Shown here in pieces: positions 7,527 to 17,439 of a stretch of 64,000 bases of DNA. Both the position numbers and the translations under genes were made by a program. Numbering within the stretch: position 1 is the first letter of the stretch; each line of letters starts with the position of its first letter. The DNA is from Parvularcula sp964556115. Lineage in GTDB: Bacteria > Pseudomonadota > Alphaproteobacteria > Caulobacterales > Parvularculaceae. The stretch spans positions 62,001 to 126,000 of the forward strand of contig CAZKVC010000007.1 in NCBI GenBank assembly GCA_964556115.1. Direction: 5' to 3'. A model generated the notes under the pieces. That model worked only from the letters and a program-made list of their open reading frames with translations. It was not told the origin of the DNA and did no database searches.

Positions 7527-8651
7527 TCAGCGTACGTAATTCCAGATGTTCAGGCGCATCACCCGTCCGGTGGCGGAGTAGCTGGCCTGAAGCTGGGTCT
7601 CGAGATCGAGAAGGCGGGTGGTCACCTCGGCGCGGTCGACCTGCTCCATCGAGACGATCTCGTTGTTCAGAAGCGCGTTCTGGGCCTCGGTCGCAAGCTG
7701 GCTTTCGTTCACGACCTTCCAGGTCAAACCGAAATTGACCCGGGTCTGAAGGATGGCATCGAGCCCGCGGGTGATGAGGTCGAGCGCGCCGTCATTCGCC
7801 GCGTCACCGGTCATCAGCGTCTGATAGGCCGCATCGTCCGCAACTTCCGTCAGGTCGACATTCTTGAGAATGAACGCACCCTGAAGAACGTCGCGCAGGC
7901 CCTGGACAAACTGGGCGTTGCCCAGGCCCTCATACTGGTTCTCGGGCAGCCGGACCTCGGCCAGCATACCGCCGAGTTCACCGTTGAAGAGGGTGTTCTC
8001 GAAGCTGAAATCCTCGATCGGCGGGCCGCCAAGCGCGTTGGCGCCCTGGAAGATCGATTCCATCCGGGCGAGGAGGTCGAGACTGTCCGCCGCGGTCGCC
8101 GGGGCGGTCTGGTCGACCCCGCTGTTCAGCGGCGCGGCGGGGCCGGTGCCGGCTATGGCGGCTTCGATGATCTGGTCGGGGGTGAAGCCGTTGGTGTTCG
8201 GAACGTCCAGAGCCTGAAGGGGCGGGCGGTCGACATTGTCGCCGCCGAAAAGATAGCGCCCGCCGATGGAAACATTCAGCGCCGTGATCATCCGTTCGAT
8301 GGCGCTCTCAGCCAGAAGCGGAACGGTGGACGCACTGTCCAGCGCATCGGCGCCGTTGATCGAGGCGACCTTGACGAGTTCCTGCACGGCCTTTTCGGTC
8401 TCGCCGAAGGCACCGTCCATCAGCTCGTAACGCTGCTCGAAGAGGTTGATGGAGCGCAGGTAGCTGTCGTTCTCGGAGAACTGGTTGCGCAGCATCTGAA
8501 GGTTGATGAGACCGGCACCGGCGGACTTGCCGATGTCGTTCTTCTTGCCGCTCGCCAGCTCCTGGTTGGCGATGGCGAGGTCACCTTCGAGGCGCCTCAG
8601 CTGGGCGTTGCGCAGGCTGGTCTGGCCGAATGTCGAGATCGGTTTCATCAT
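7527..8651 (-). CDS. flgL: FlgL, hook-filament junction protein (HAP3)
   Basis: 374 aa, type III exported, with flagellin-like end helices: N-terminal ISTFGQTSLRNAQLRRLEGD and LAIANQELASGKKNDIG, and C-terminal EVTTRLLDLETQLQASYSAT ending in NIWNYVR. Together with FlgK it joins hook and filament. It follows flgK by 12 bases. The stop lies in a CGTCAG tandem repeat that gives three in-frame TGA codons (7527, 7521 and 7515), so termination is fail-safe. A terminator follows. Confidence 0.93.
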   Translation of the reverse strand: MMKPISTFGQTSLRNAQLRRLEGDLAIANQELASGKKNDIGKSAGAGLINLQMLRNQFSENDSYLRSINLFEQRYELMDGAFGETEKAVQELVKVASINGADALDSASTVPLLAESAIERMITALNVSIGGRYLFGGDNVDRPPLQALDVPNTNGFTPDQIIEAAIAGTGPAAPLNSGVDQTAPATAADSLDLLARMESIFQGANALGGPPIEDFSFENTLFNGELGGMLAEVRLPENQYEGLGNAQFVQGLRDVLQGAFILKNVDLTEVADDAAYQTLMTGDAANDGALDLITRGLDAILQTRVNFGLTWKVVNESQLATEAQNALLNNEIVSMEQVDRAEVTTRLLDLETQLQASYSATGRVMRLNIWNYVR

Positions 8652-8663
8652 TCTCGTCCCCGA

Positions 8664-10151
8664 TTAGGTGATGCGTGCCAGGAGTTCGTCGAACATCCTG
8701 GCGATCACGTTGATGACCTGGGCGTTGGCGGCATAGGCCTGCTCGAGTTCGAGGAGCCGTTCGCTTTCTTCGTCCACATTGACGCCGTTCTCGTTATAAC
8801 GGCGGTTCTCGAGCGTATCGAAGATCGTCCGTGAGCGGTCGGCCAGGGTCTCGAGATTGGCCCGGTCGCTGATATGCCCGGTGGAAAGCTCGCTGGCGAA
8901 GGCCTGAAGGGTCGCCGACCCGCTGAGCCCGGCCGCGGGCGCGAAACCGCGGGGAGAGGAGAGGGCCGAGAGCCAGCCTTCGATCTGGTCCTTGAAGCCT
9001 GCGGGGTTGCCGCCGCCGGTCAGGACACCGTCGCGGATGCGGCTGAGATCGCCTCCGGGGGCATCGGGATCGACCAGCGGATTGAGCGCCAGCTCGCCGG
9101 CCAGCCCGACGATCGCGCCTGCACCTGCGGCCGGATCGATGCCTGCGCCGGCAAAGCCGGTGAAGAGCGACGCCTGCCACGGCGGGCCTGCGGGGACCGT
9201 GGCGTCGGCGTCCTGGAAGAGGACGATGGTTTCCTTGGCCAGCGCGTCGATCTGCGCCTGGTATTCGACGAGATCCTGGTCACGAGCGATGAAGGCGCCG
9301 GCGATCATGCCCGAACGGAGATCCTGGGGCCCGGCCGGGGGGCGCGGCGCGATGTCGAAACCGTCCACGGTCAGCCCGGAAAGGCTCGCCGCCGGGGTCG
9401 AGGCGTCGATCACGGTCGTCGGGGTAAAGACGAGCTGGCGGGGGTCGCCATCGAGAAGGGTCACGCCCTCGGTGGTGGTGATCACCACATCGCCGCCTTC
9501 GCGGTGGAAAGTCCTGATGCCGATCTGTTCGGCGACCATGTCGATCAGGCGGTCGCGCTGGTCGAGAATGCCGGAGACATCCGTGTCGCCTGCATTGCCG
9601 CTCTGGACGAGGTCGTTGAGTTCGGCAATCTCGGTCAGCGCCTGATTGACGATGCGAACGCCTTCGCCGATCGTCCGGTCGGCCTCGACGCGCGCGCCCT
9701 GTACCGTGTTCTCGACGTCGCGGAAACGCTGGATCATGTTCTCGGCGGTCTGGAAGACCTGGCGCTGAAGATCGGTCCGCTCGGGCGCGTCATAGAGTTC
9801 CTGGAACGCCGTTTCGAGCCGGGTGAAGGCAAAGGCCAGGGAGCGCTCGTCCGCAGGATCGCCGCTGACCGTCGCCACCCGGTTCGCCGCCTGCGCCCGT
9901 ACGTCGAGGGTGCCGAGCTTGGCCGCCTCGAGGCGCACGTCGCGCAGGAGGATCGAATCGACCGGGCTGCGCACCATCTCGGCATCGACGCCGCTGCCGA
10001 AGCCGGCGGTGTTCTGCGCCGTGATACGCGCTTCCTTCGCCACATAGCCCGGGGTGCGGGCATTGGCGATGTTGTCCGAAGCGCCCGCGACCTGCCTCTG
10101 GGTCGAGTTCAGGCCGGACTTGGCATTGAAGAGGGCAGTCGTCAGCGACAT
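8664..10151 (-). CDS. flgK: FlgK, hook-associated protein 1
   Basis: 495 aa. The N-terminus MSLTTALFNAKSGLNSTQRQ followed by SDNIANARTPGYVAKEAR is the rod/hook/HAP motif. The C-terminal LLELEQAYAANAQVINVIAR and MFDELLARIT give the partner helix. It forms the first junction zone between hook and filament and is exported by the flagellar type III system. It lies between flgE (31-base gap) and flgL (12-base gap), the standard order. Length is ordinary for alphaproteobacteria. Confidence 0.95.
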   Translation of the reverse strand: MSLTTALFNAKSGLNSTQRQVAGASDNIANARTPGYVAKEARITAQNTAGFGSGVDAEMVRSPVDSILLRDVRLEAAKLGTLDVRAQAANRVATVSGDPADERSLAFAFTRLETAFQELYDAPERTDLQRQVFQTAENMIQRFRDVENTVQGARVEADRTIGEGVRIVNQALTEIAELNDLVQSGNAGDTDVSGILDQRDRLIDMVAEQIGIRTFHREGGDVVITTTEGVTLLDGDPRQLVFTPTTVIDASTPAASLSGLTVDGFDIAPRPPAGPQDLRSGMIAGAFIARDQDLVEYQAQIDALAKETIVLFQDADATVPAGPPWQASLFTGFAGAGIDPAAGAGAIVGLAGELALNPLVDPDAPGGDLSRIRDGVLTGGGNPAGFKDQIEGWLSALSSPRGFAPAAGLSGSATLQAFASELSTGHISDRANLETLADRSRTIFDTLENRRYNENGVNVDEESERLLELEQAYAANAQVINVIARMFDELLARIT

Positions 10152-10182
10152 GAAACGCTACTCCGCAGGCAGACCGTCCGGA

Positions 10183-11493
10183 TTACCGGCCGATCCGGTT
10201 CACTTCTTCGAGCATTTCGGCGGCCGTCTGGACCACGGTCGCGGCCGAGGAATAGGCCCGCTGGGTTTCGATCAGCGTCGTGAGCTCTTCGGCGATGTCG
10301 ACATTGGCGCCTTCGAGGGCACCGGCCGAGATCGACCCGGTGTTGTTGGTCCCGGCGGTGGCGACGCGGAGGTCGCCGGAGTTCGCCGAGAGAGAGAAGG
10401 CGTTGCCGTCGATGGCGGTCAGGCCTTCAGGATTGATCACGTCGACCAGCGGGATCTGGTAGATCGGGCGGACCTCGCCATTGTCGAAGATGGCGAACAT
10501 CGTGCCCGCGTCGTCGATGTCGATCTCCTGCAGCTTGCCAAGGGGCGAGCCGTCGATATTGGTCTGCGGGGTGAAGTCGCCGCCGAACTGGGTAATGCCG
10601 TTGAGGCCGTTCTCCGAGCCGAGCGAAATGCTGATCGTCTGGGTACCCGAGCCGCCGGGGACGGTCAGTTCGAAGGTCCCGTCCGCTTCCACATAGCCGC
10701 CCACGGCATAGCCGGGCAGGGCCGCGGCGGTTGGACCGCCAGCGGGGAAGTCGGGGGTACCGGCTACTGCCGGCGGACCGCCTGCGCCCGAGAAATCGAT
10801 GCCGTTCAGCGAGGTGATGAGGTTGCCCGGCGCGACGTTGTTCTCGTAGATTTCGAGGTTCCAGACGTTCGGACCCGCATTGACCCAGTTGAGGGTCACG
10901 CTCTGATTGGCGCCGAATTCGTCATAGTACTGCATGGATGCCTGGAAGGGCCCGACATTGTCGGCGGGAATGTTACCCGCGAAACCCAGCTGCGTGGTAG
11001 CCTGCGCGGTACCCTGGATGGAGGAGAGGTTGATGGTTTCCATCGAACCGAAGGTGGTCAGGCTCGGCGTGCCTTGCGCATAGGTGCCGTCTGGGTTCAG
11101 CGCGAAGCCCTGCAGGAACCAGCCCCCCGGATTGACGAGGTTGCCGAATTGATCAGCACGGAAGCTGCCTGCCCGGGTCAGCGCGGAGTTGTTGCCCGCC
11201 GGGTCCCCGGCAACCGCGAAGAAGCCGCCGCCCGCGATCGCAAGGTCGGTGACTTCGGAAGAGCCGAGGATCGTGCCCTGTTTGGAGACTTCGGTCCGGA
11301 TCGTGGTGGCGACGCCGCCGGCAGTGTAGCTCGATGAGCTTCCGGTGTTGACGACCAACGAGGAAAACTCCGCGGAGGAGCGCTTGTAACCGACCGTCGC
11401 GGAGTTCGCGATGTTGTCCGAGATGGTCGCAAGTTTCGTGCTCTGAGCTTTCAGCCCGTTGACGCCGGTTTGAAGCGCACTGCCAATCGACAT
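10183..11493 (-). CDS. flgE: FlgE, flagellar hook protein
   Basis: 436 aa. N-terminal MSIGSALQTGVNGLKAQSTK then ISDNIANSATVGYKR is the hook/rod motif. C-terminal GALEGANVDIAEELTTLIET and QRAYSSAATVVQTAAEMLEE is the matching helix. The middle carries the Gly/Asp/Asn-rich hook domains, including SMQYYDEFGANQSVTLNW. It is first of flgE-flgK-flgL. The 153-base upstream gap contains a TTTAAACC element at 11557-11564 that recurs near other flagellar promoters. Confidence 0.95.
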   Translation of the reverse strand: MSIGSALQTGVNGLKAQSTKLATISDNIANSATVGYKRSSAEFSSLVVNTGSSSSYTAGGVATTIRTEVSKQGTILGSSEVTDLAIAGGGFFAVAGDPAGNNSALTRAGSFRADQFGNLVNPGGWFLQGFALNPDGTYAQGTPSLTTFGSMETINLSSIQGTAQATTQLGFAGNIPADNVGPFQASMQYYDEFGANQSVTLNWVNAGPNVWNLEIYENNVAPGNLITSLNGIDFSGAGGPPAVAGTPDFPAGGPTAAALPGYAVGGYVEADGTFELTVPGGSGTQTISISLGSENGLNGITQFGGDFTPQTNIDGSPLGKLQEIDIDDAGTMFAIFDNGEVRPIYQIPLVDVINPEGLTAIDGNAFSLSANSGDLRVATAGTNNTGSISAGALEGANVDIAEELTTLIETQRAYSSAATVVQTAAEMLEEVNRIGR

Positions 11494-11556
11494 GGATCCA
11501 TCCTCAATTCGTGTTCGGAGCGAACTGCTCCCGCTGAGGATGACTAGCCTGTCGAC

Positions 11557-11564
11557 TTTAAACC
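11557..11564. promoter_or_regulatory. TTTAAACC element upstream of flgE
   Basis: Sits 64 bases ahead of the flgE start in the 153-base flgE-motB gap, in a locally AT-rich stretch. Same TTTAAA(A/C) core as the elements near flgI, flgF and fliF/fliL. Candidate regulator or promoter site. Confidence 0.35.
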
Positions 11565-11646
11565 GGCATAAAGCGAGGAAACATGCGCCTTTACGGCTGA
11601 TTAGTTAATATGAAGGAAAAGCTTAACGCTATGTTTCAGAAAGTGT

Positions 11647-12501
11647 TTACTGGGTGCCGAAGAGAAGGTCGCCCGACTCCGAAACATCTGCGTGCACGCT
11701 GACGGTGATCCGGCGGTTGCGCGGGTCGTCGGGCCGTGCGGGCACGAAGGGTTCCCGCGAACCGCGGCCTTCCACCGCCTCGATACGGTCGGGCTGGAGA
11801 CCTGCGGTCTCCATGATCCGGCGCGCCGCGTTGGCCCGTTCGGAGCTCAGCTCCCAGTTGCCGCGTCCGGGATTGGCAAAGCCCGAAGAGTCCGTGTGCC
11901 CCGCGATCCGCACCACATTGGGGACTGAGCGGAGGACCTCGCCAAGGGCGGTGAAGATCTTTTCGGCTTCGGACGTCATGCGGGCCTGGCCGACATCGAA
12001 CATGGCGAAGGCGCGGTCGTCATGGATCTGAATATAGACCGCGTCATTGCGCCGCTCGACATAGACCACGTCCTGAAGGCCCAGGGGATCGACCCTTTGT
12101 TCGAGGGCAACGCGGAGCTTCTGTTCCAGCGCGGCGAGGCCATTGTCAGCGCCGCTCTCGCCGGTGCCGACGGCCACGTCGTCGAGCTGCGCAGGCCCGG
12201 TTTCTGTCATGGTCTCAAGAGCCGAGCCCATGGGAAGAGGGTCGTCGCTTTGCGCGCGGTCATTGGTCTGAACGCCGGTCGAATCGTTCGCCTTGCCCGA
12301 CAGGACCCCTTCGGAGCCGGACTGGTCACGGCTGATCGAGATCGGGTTGAAGTAGTCGGCCAGAAGGTCCCGTTCCGCATCCGAAGCGGTGTTGGCCAGC
12401 CAGAGGATCAGGAAGAAGGCCATCATCGCGGTCGTAAAGTCCGCATAGACCATTTTCCAGATGCCGCTGTTTACGCCGTCATCTCCAGCTTGCTTGGCCA
12501 C
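11647..12501 (-). CDS. motB: MotB, flagellar stator protein
   Basis: 284 aa. A short cytoplasmic tail is followed by one membrane helix holding the proton-binding Asp (MVYADFTTAMMAFFLILWL, Asp21). Then come a ~120-residue linker and a C-terminal OmpA-like peptidoglycan-binding domain (IRIAGHTDSSGFANPGRGNW, ERANAARRIMETAG, VEGRGSREPF). With MotA it forms the proton-driven stator anchored to the wall. It follows motA with a 30-base gap. All key residues appear intact. Confidence 0.95.
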   Translation of the reverse strand: MAKQAGDDGVNSGIWKMVYADFTTAMMAFFLILWLANTASDAERDLLADYFNPISISRDQSGSEGVLSGKANDSTGVQTNDRAQSDDPLPMGSALETMTETGPAQLDDVAVGTGESGADNGLAALEQKLRVALEQRVDPLGLQDVVYVERRNDAVYIQIHDDRAFAMFDVGQARMTSEAEKIFTALGEVLRSVPNVVRIAGHTDSSGFANPGRGNWELSSERANAARRIMETAGLQPDRIEAVEGRGSREPFVPARPDDPRNRRITVSVHADVSESGDLLFGTQ

Positions 12502-12531
12502 GGGTCAAAATCCTTCCAGGCTGAGATCGGG

Positions 12532-13410
12532 TCAGGCGGCGTCGGCCGCAGCGGCACGGATCGCTTCGGAGGTCGCCTTCTCGACAGCGTCGAAGGAAGG
12601 CTGCACCTCGTCGAAGAGGACCTTGCGCGAATATTCGATGGCGATCTGCGGCGGGTAGCCGTGCAGGAAGGCGGTGAGGCCCGATTTGATCGAGGCGTAG
12701 TAGTTCACCATCTCGTCACGGCGGGTGGCGCAGAGGGCGGCCAGCGGCATGGCGATCGAATAGGCGAGAAGAACACCAAGGAAGGTGCCGCAAAGCGCGC
12801 CGGCGATCATCTTACCGAGGATTTCGGTCGCCTGGTTCACGTAGGCCATCGCCTTGATGATGCCGAGAACCGCCGCGACGATACCGAAGGCGGGAAGGGC
12901 TTCGCCCACGGCGTTCAGGGCCGCCACAGGGCGGGTGAGGTCCTTGGTGACCGTATGGATCTCCTCTTCCATCAGGGTCTCGAGTTCCCTGGGGTCTTCC
13001 GCGCCAAGAGAGATGAGGCGCAGATAGTCGCAAAGGAATGCCACGGCGCGCTTGTTCTTCAGCACACGCGGATATTTCTGGAACATCGCGCTTTCATAGG
13101 GGTGCTCGATATCGTTCTCGAGGCTCATCACGCCCTTGGCCTTGCCCTCGCGGAAGATCGTGAACATGAGGGAGAGAAGCTCGAGGTAGTCTTCCTTCCT
13201 GAGGCCATCGCCCCTGACCGCGCTCATCAGCGTGTTGCCGGTCTGGAAGATGACGCCCTTGGGGTTCGAGATCACGAAGGCACCGAGGGCCGAGCCCACG
13301 ATGATGACGATCTCATAGGGCTGCCAAAGCACGCTAAGCTTGCCGCCCACGCCCATATATCCGCCGAGCACGGAGAGGAAGACGATGATGAATCCGACGC
13401 CGAATTTCAT
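12532..13410 (-). CDS. motA: MotA, flagellar stator ion-channel protein
   Basis: 292 aa, four membrane helices. The first two are at about 4-22 and 33-50, and the last pair is at about 170-225 (AFGIVAAVLGIIKAMAYV, then GALCGTFLGVLLAYSIAMPL). The large cytoplasmic loop carries charged torque residues. It surrounds MotB in the stator and couples proton flow to rotor torque. Length fits the LafT/alphaproteobacterial MotA type. It starts 4 bases after the secreted protein gene at 13415-15097 and precedes motB. Confidence 0.95.
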   Translation of the reverse strand: MKFGVGFIIVFLSVLGGYMGVGGKLSVLWQPYEIVIIVGSALGAFVISNPKGVIFQTGNTLMSAVRGDGLRKEDYLELLSLMFTIFREGKAKGVMSLENDIEHPYESAMFQKYPRVLKNKRAVAFLCDYLRLISLGAEDPRELETLMEEEIHTVTKDLTRPVAALNAVGEALPAFGIVAAVLGIIKAMAYVNQATEILGKMIAGALCGTFLGVLLAYSIAMPLAALCATRRDEMVNYYASIKSGLTAFLHGYPPQIAIEYSRKVLFDEVQPSFDAVEKATSEAIRAAAADAA

Positions 13411-13414
13411 AGCT

Positions 13415-15097
13415 TTATGTCTCGTTGTTGTCCTGGTCGCGCGGGGTGGCCGAGGTGGCTTCCGGCGTGGTTCCGGACAGCTCTTGCCCGATCTGGGTTA
13501 AATTGACGGCTAAGCCCGCAACTTCTGCGCTAGGCCTCAGCAAAGGACGCAAGTCGTTTGCATCGTAAACGGAAGGTTTCGGGTCCGGTGACAATGCGAC
13601 CAGTCTTGGATCGTCTGCGCGAAGGGTTGCAGGGTCGATCCGCTCGCCGCGCGCAAGATATTCCGCAGCCGGTTCGCGCCAGCTCTTCACCGGGGCGCCG
13701 AGCTGTCTGGCCTGAGCGTAAAGGCCGTAGGCTTCCTCCGCCCAAGCGCGCTCGGCGATGATGGCGATGACGTCCTGCCGGGCACCTGCATCGAGAAGGG
13801 GCTTGAGGTCCTCGACTTCGAGGGACCGAGCCTGCATTTCCTCGAACCGCGCGAAGTTTTCGTCCTTCAGCCCTGTGCGGGGGATCGCATCGAGGAAGGC
13901 GCGCGCCCGGGGCCTGTCGCCGAAGGCGACCATGAGCTCCGCTGCGCTCATCAGGGCATCGAGGCCGCCTTGTTCGCTGACCGCCTCGGGCTCGGCGCGG
14001 CGCATGATAGTCTCCGCCCTCGCTTCGAGGCCCGCCTGGACAAGGTCCTCGGCCAGCTTGAGATCGCCCATCCAGAACGCGTCCTCTTCGGCGACGAAGG
14101 GCCGGACCATCTCATAGACATCCATCAGGTCACCGATGGTCGCAGGGTCCATCCGCCGGACGAAAAGGTCGTCGGCGATCGCTGCGATACGCCGCTCGGC
14201 TTCCCGGGTGATCTCCTCGGGCGCGCTCGATCCGGCAAGGGAAACGAGAAGGCGTAGCGCCTGGCTGAGCTGCTGGTCGAAATAATAGGCCCTCGCGAGG
14301 GCCAGCGTGATCCCGGCACCGAGTTTCTCGCCGCGCCAGATAGTGACGAGTTCGCGCAGCACCACGACAGCTTCTTCGGTCTTCAGATGCCCTGTCCGCC
14401 ACATCAGCGCGATCTTGCGAAGCTCGGCCTCAGCCGAAAGCCGCGGGCCGCCGGTCTCGACCACCTGGTCGTAAAGGGCGACGGCTTCGTCGGTGGTGCC
14501 GATATTCTCGATGATCCTCGCGCGGATCATGAAGGCATTGGCCTTCTGCCGCTTGTCCTCAGCGGCAAGTTCGAGGGTCGCAGCCAGGGTCAAAGCGGCG
14601 CGGTTGTCGCCCTCGGCCATCAGGGCTTCGGCGAGGCGCACCGCATATTGTTCGTGCACCCAAGGCGGCATGGCGACGAAGAGGTTGGTCGCAAGAAGCC
14701 GGGTGCGGCGGTCCGAAAGCGCGAGGCCTTCCTCACCCCGGGCGATCAGAAGCCACAGGATCGCTTCGTCGATGCCGGCTTCATAATCGGCCTGGATGGC
14801 AGCGAAGGCGGTTTCGTCGCCGTTGAGGAGAAGGTCCAGAAGATTGCGAAGACGCTGGCGGTCCTCGTCCATCTGCCCGCCGATGCGCGGAAGCGCCTCC
14901 CGCCAGAAGCCGGCCCCGGCGAGGCAGGAGATATCCTCCGCGCCCGCGCGCTTCAGGCGCTCGACGAAAGCGCTGCCATGTTCGTAGCCGCAGCTCCAGT
15001 CGATGCCATAAGCGCTTCGCTGGGCCGAAGCCGGCAGCGGGGCGATAAGAGCCGCGCTAAGGCCCAGCGCGCCGATCTTTGTCCTCAGCCTACGCAT
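13415..15097 (-). CDS. Secreted helical-repeat protein upstream of motA (possible MotC analogue)
   Basis: 560 aa with a signal peptide (about residues 1-25, ending LPASAQ), so periplasmic. The mature part is almost wholly alpha-helical with TPR-like pairs, for example NRAALTLAATLELAAEDKRQ, NIGTTDEAVALYDQVVETGG and LALARAYYFDQQLSQALRLL. Two early Cys (SCGY and SCLAG) could form a disulphide. It is 4 bases from motA, so very likely in the motA-motB operon. Rhizobial MotC is a periplasmic, helical partner of MotB encoded beside motB. Position, location and fold type match, but I do not recognise clear sequence identity, so the analogy is inference. Confidence 0.6.
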   Translation of the reverse strand: MRRLRTKIGALGLSAALIAPLPASAQRSAYGIDWSCGYEHGSAFVERLKRAGAEDISCLAGAGFWREALPRIGGQMDEDRQRLRNLLDLLLNGDETAFAAIQADYEAGIDEAILWLLIARGEEGLALSDRRTRLLATNLFVAMPPWVHEQYAVRLAEALMAEGDNRAALTLAATLELAAEDKRQKANAFMIRARIIENIGTTDEAVALYDQVVETGGPRLSAEAELRKIALMWRTGHLKTEEAVVVLRELVTIWRGEKLGAGITLALARAYYFDQQLSQALRLLVSLAGSSAPEEITREAERRIAAIADDLFVRRMDPATIGDLMDVYEMVRPFVAEEDAFWMGDLKLAEDLVQAGLEARAETIMRRAEPEAVSEQGGLDALMSAAELMVAFGDRPRARAFLDAIPRTGLKDENFARFEEMQARSLEVEDLKPLLDAGARQDVIAIIAERAWAEEAYGLYAQARQLGAPVKSWREPAAEYLARGERIDPATLRADDPRLVALSPDPKPSVYDANDLRPLLRPSAEVAGLAVNLTQIGQELSGTTPEATSATPRDQDNNET

Positions 15098-15118
15098 CGG
15101 TCGTCCTTGAAATCCGGG

Positions 15119-15142
15119 TTTAAACTGGCCGGACTAGTTTAA
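15119..15142. promoter_or_regulatory. Two TTTAA elements in the divergent motC-like / flgF region
   Basis: TTTAAACT at 15119-15126 and TTTAA at 15138-15142 lie in the 132-base gap between the outward-facing secreted-protein/motA operon and the flgF operon. The first matches the TTTAAA(A/C) element of three other flagellar gaps. Confidence 0.35.
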
Positions 15143-15229
15143 TCCTGCGTTTCAAGAGCCGCGCGGCCGTCCGGGGGGACCTCCCCGGCACTGCGGGCCT
15201 TTCGTTCGGCGCAAGGAGGAAGACGCGTT

Positions 15230-15967
15230 TTGGATACCTCGCTCTACGTCAACCTATCGTATCAATCGTCGCTCAACCGGCGTCTCGAGATGGTCGCGAA
15301 CAATATTGCGAACCTCAACACGACCGGCTTCAAGGCCGAGCGGGTGATGTTCGACGATGCGTCGGTCAAAGCGGGGCCTTCGGCCGACGTTTCGTTCGTC
15401 ATCGACCGCGCTTCCTACACGGATTACACAACCGGCTCGATCGCCCAGACCGGCAACCAGCTCGATGTCGCGGTGGTCGGGGAGGGCTGGCTGCAGGTCG
15501 AGACCGAGAACGGCCCCCGGCTGACCCGCGACGGGCGGATGATTGTCTCTGCCGAACAGGAACTGACCAATGTCGATGGCGCGCCGGTCCTCGACCGCGG
15601 CGGCAACCGCATCGTGGTGCCGCAGGACGCGCAGGACCTCACCATCTCCAAGCAAGGAACAGTCAGCGTGATGATCGCCGGTGAGCCCCTGCCGATCGAG
15701 ATCGGTCAGATTGGCATCTTCGAAGTCGACGATCCGCAGCTGCTCGTTCGGGAAGGCAGCGGCCGCTTCGGTGGCAACGTTCCGGTCCAGGTCAAGGAAG
15801 ACGGCCGGATGCAGCAATTCGCCATCGAGAGCTCGAACATCAATCCGATCAAGGAGATCATCGAGCTGATGGAGCTTTCGCGCGCCTACAGCCAGGTCGC
15901 CGAGAGCTCGAATGATATCCACAAGAACAAGAAAGACTCGATCTCGCGTCTTTCCCGCAATCAATAA
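15230..15967 (+). CDS. flgF: FlgF, proximal rod protein
   Basis: 245 aa. N-terminal NRRLEMVANNIANLNTTGFK is the rod/hook motif. Central QTGNQLDVAVVGEGWLQVET is typical of FlgF/FlgG, and C-terminal SRAYSQVAESSNDIHK gives the partner helix. A TTG start is chosen because AAGGAGGA lies at 15213-15220 at good spacing and the family N-terminus begins there. It is first of flgF-flgG-flgA-flgH. It is exported by the flagellar type III system to form part of the rod. Confidence 0.92.
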   Translation: MDTSLYVNLSYQSSLNRRLEMVANNIANLNTTGFKAERVMFDDASVKAGPSADVSFVIDRASYTDYTTGSIAQTGNQLDVAVVGEGWLQVETENGPRLTRDGRMIVSAEQELTNVDGAPVLDRGGNRIVVPQDAQDLTISKQGTVSVMIAGEPLPIEIGQIGIFEVDDPQLLVREGSGRFGGNVPVQVKEDGRMQQFAIESSNINPIKEIIELMELSRAYSQVAESSNDIHKNKKDSISRLSRNQ

Positions 15968-15993
15968 CCGCCTGAACCCCGAGGAGCTTCCTT

Positions 15994-16779
<786 letters not shown>

Positions 16780-16782
16780 CGG

Positions 16783-17424
16783 ATGATCCGTCTTCTCGTC
16801 ATTCTGACCGCGCTCTGGGGTTCCGCTTTCGCGGCGGAGCCTCTGGAAGCACGTGTGGCCGATGCACTGAAAATCTCAGCCGGCCTGCCGCAGGACGCCG
16901 AGGTCGCGGTCCGCCGCATGACCCCGGTGCGCGGCGCGGTGGAGACGATCCGTATCACCCGCTTCGATCAGAGGACCGGACGCTTCGAAGCCGAAATCGC
17001 TCACGGCGCGGTTTCCGCGACAATCAGCGGGTCCGCCGCGGTGACCGTTCCCGTGGTGGTGGCGAAAGCGACCTTGCGGCGCGGGCATGTCATCGACGAG
17101 AACGATCTTCAGATCGCCTATCTTCCGACCACGCAAGTGCCGGAAGGCGCGTTCATCCTGCCTGAAGACCTCGTTGGCGCTGCCGTGCGCCGGTCACTGG
17201 CCGGAGGGCGTCCGGTGCGTGAGAGCGATATCGGCCGTCCAATGGTGGTACAGCAGAACGCGGCCATCGAGATTGTCTACGAAACCGCCGGCATGGAGCT
17301 TTCGGCGCGCGGGCGCGCGCTTGACGAAGGCGCGGTCGGCGACAGCATCAGGGTCGTGCTCGACGGCCAGGGCAATATCGTGCGCGCTGAGGTTGCGGGG
17401 CCATCCCGTGTCCTCGTGCGCTAG
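16783..17424 (+). CDS. flgA: FlgA, P-ring assembly chaperone
   Basis: 213 aa, signal peptide MIRLLVILTALWGSAFAAEP. The C-terminal SAF domain shows VVVAKATLRRGHVIDENDLQ, AVRRSLAGGRPVRESDI, VYETAGMELSARGRALDEGA and DSIRVVLDGQGNIVRAEV. It acts in the periplasm to help FlgI assemble into the P ring. It begins 3 bases after flgG, so translation is coupled, and flgH follows. Confidence 0.92.
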   Translation: MIRLLVILTALWGSAFAAEPLEARVADALKISAGLPQDAEVAVRRMTPVRGAVETIRITRFDQRTGRFEAEIAHGAVSATISGSAAVTVPVVVAKATLRRGHVIDENDLQIAYLPTTQVPEGAFILPEDLVGAAVRRSLAGGRPVRESDIGRPMVVQQNAAIEIVYETAGMELSARGRALDEGAVGDSIRVVLDGQGNIVRAEVAGPSRVLVR

Positions 17425-17439
17425 GAAGGATTGAGAGCC

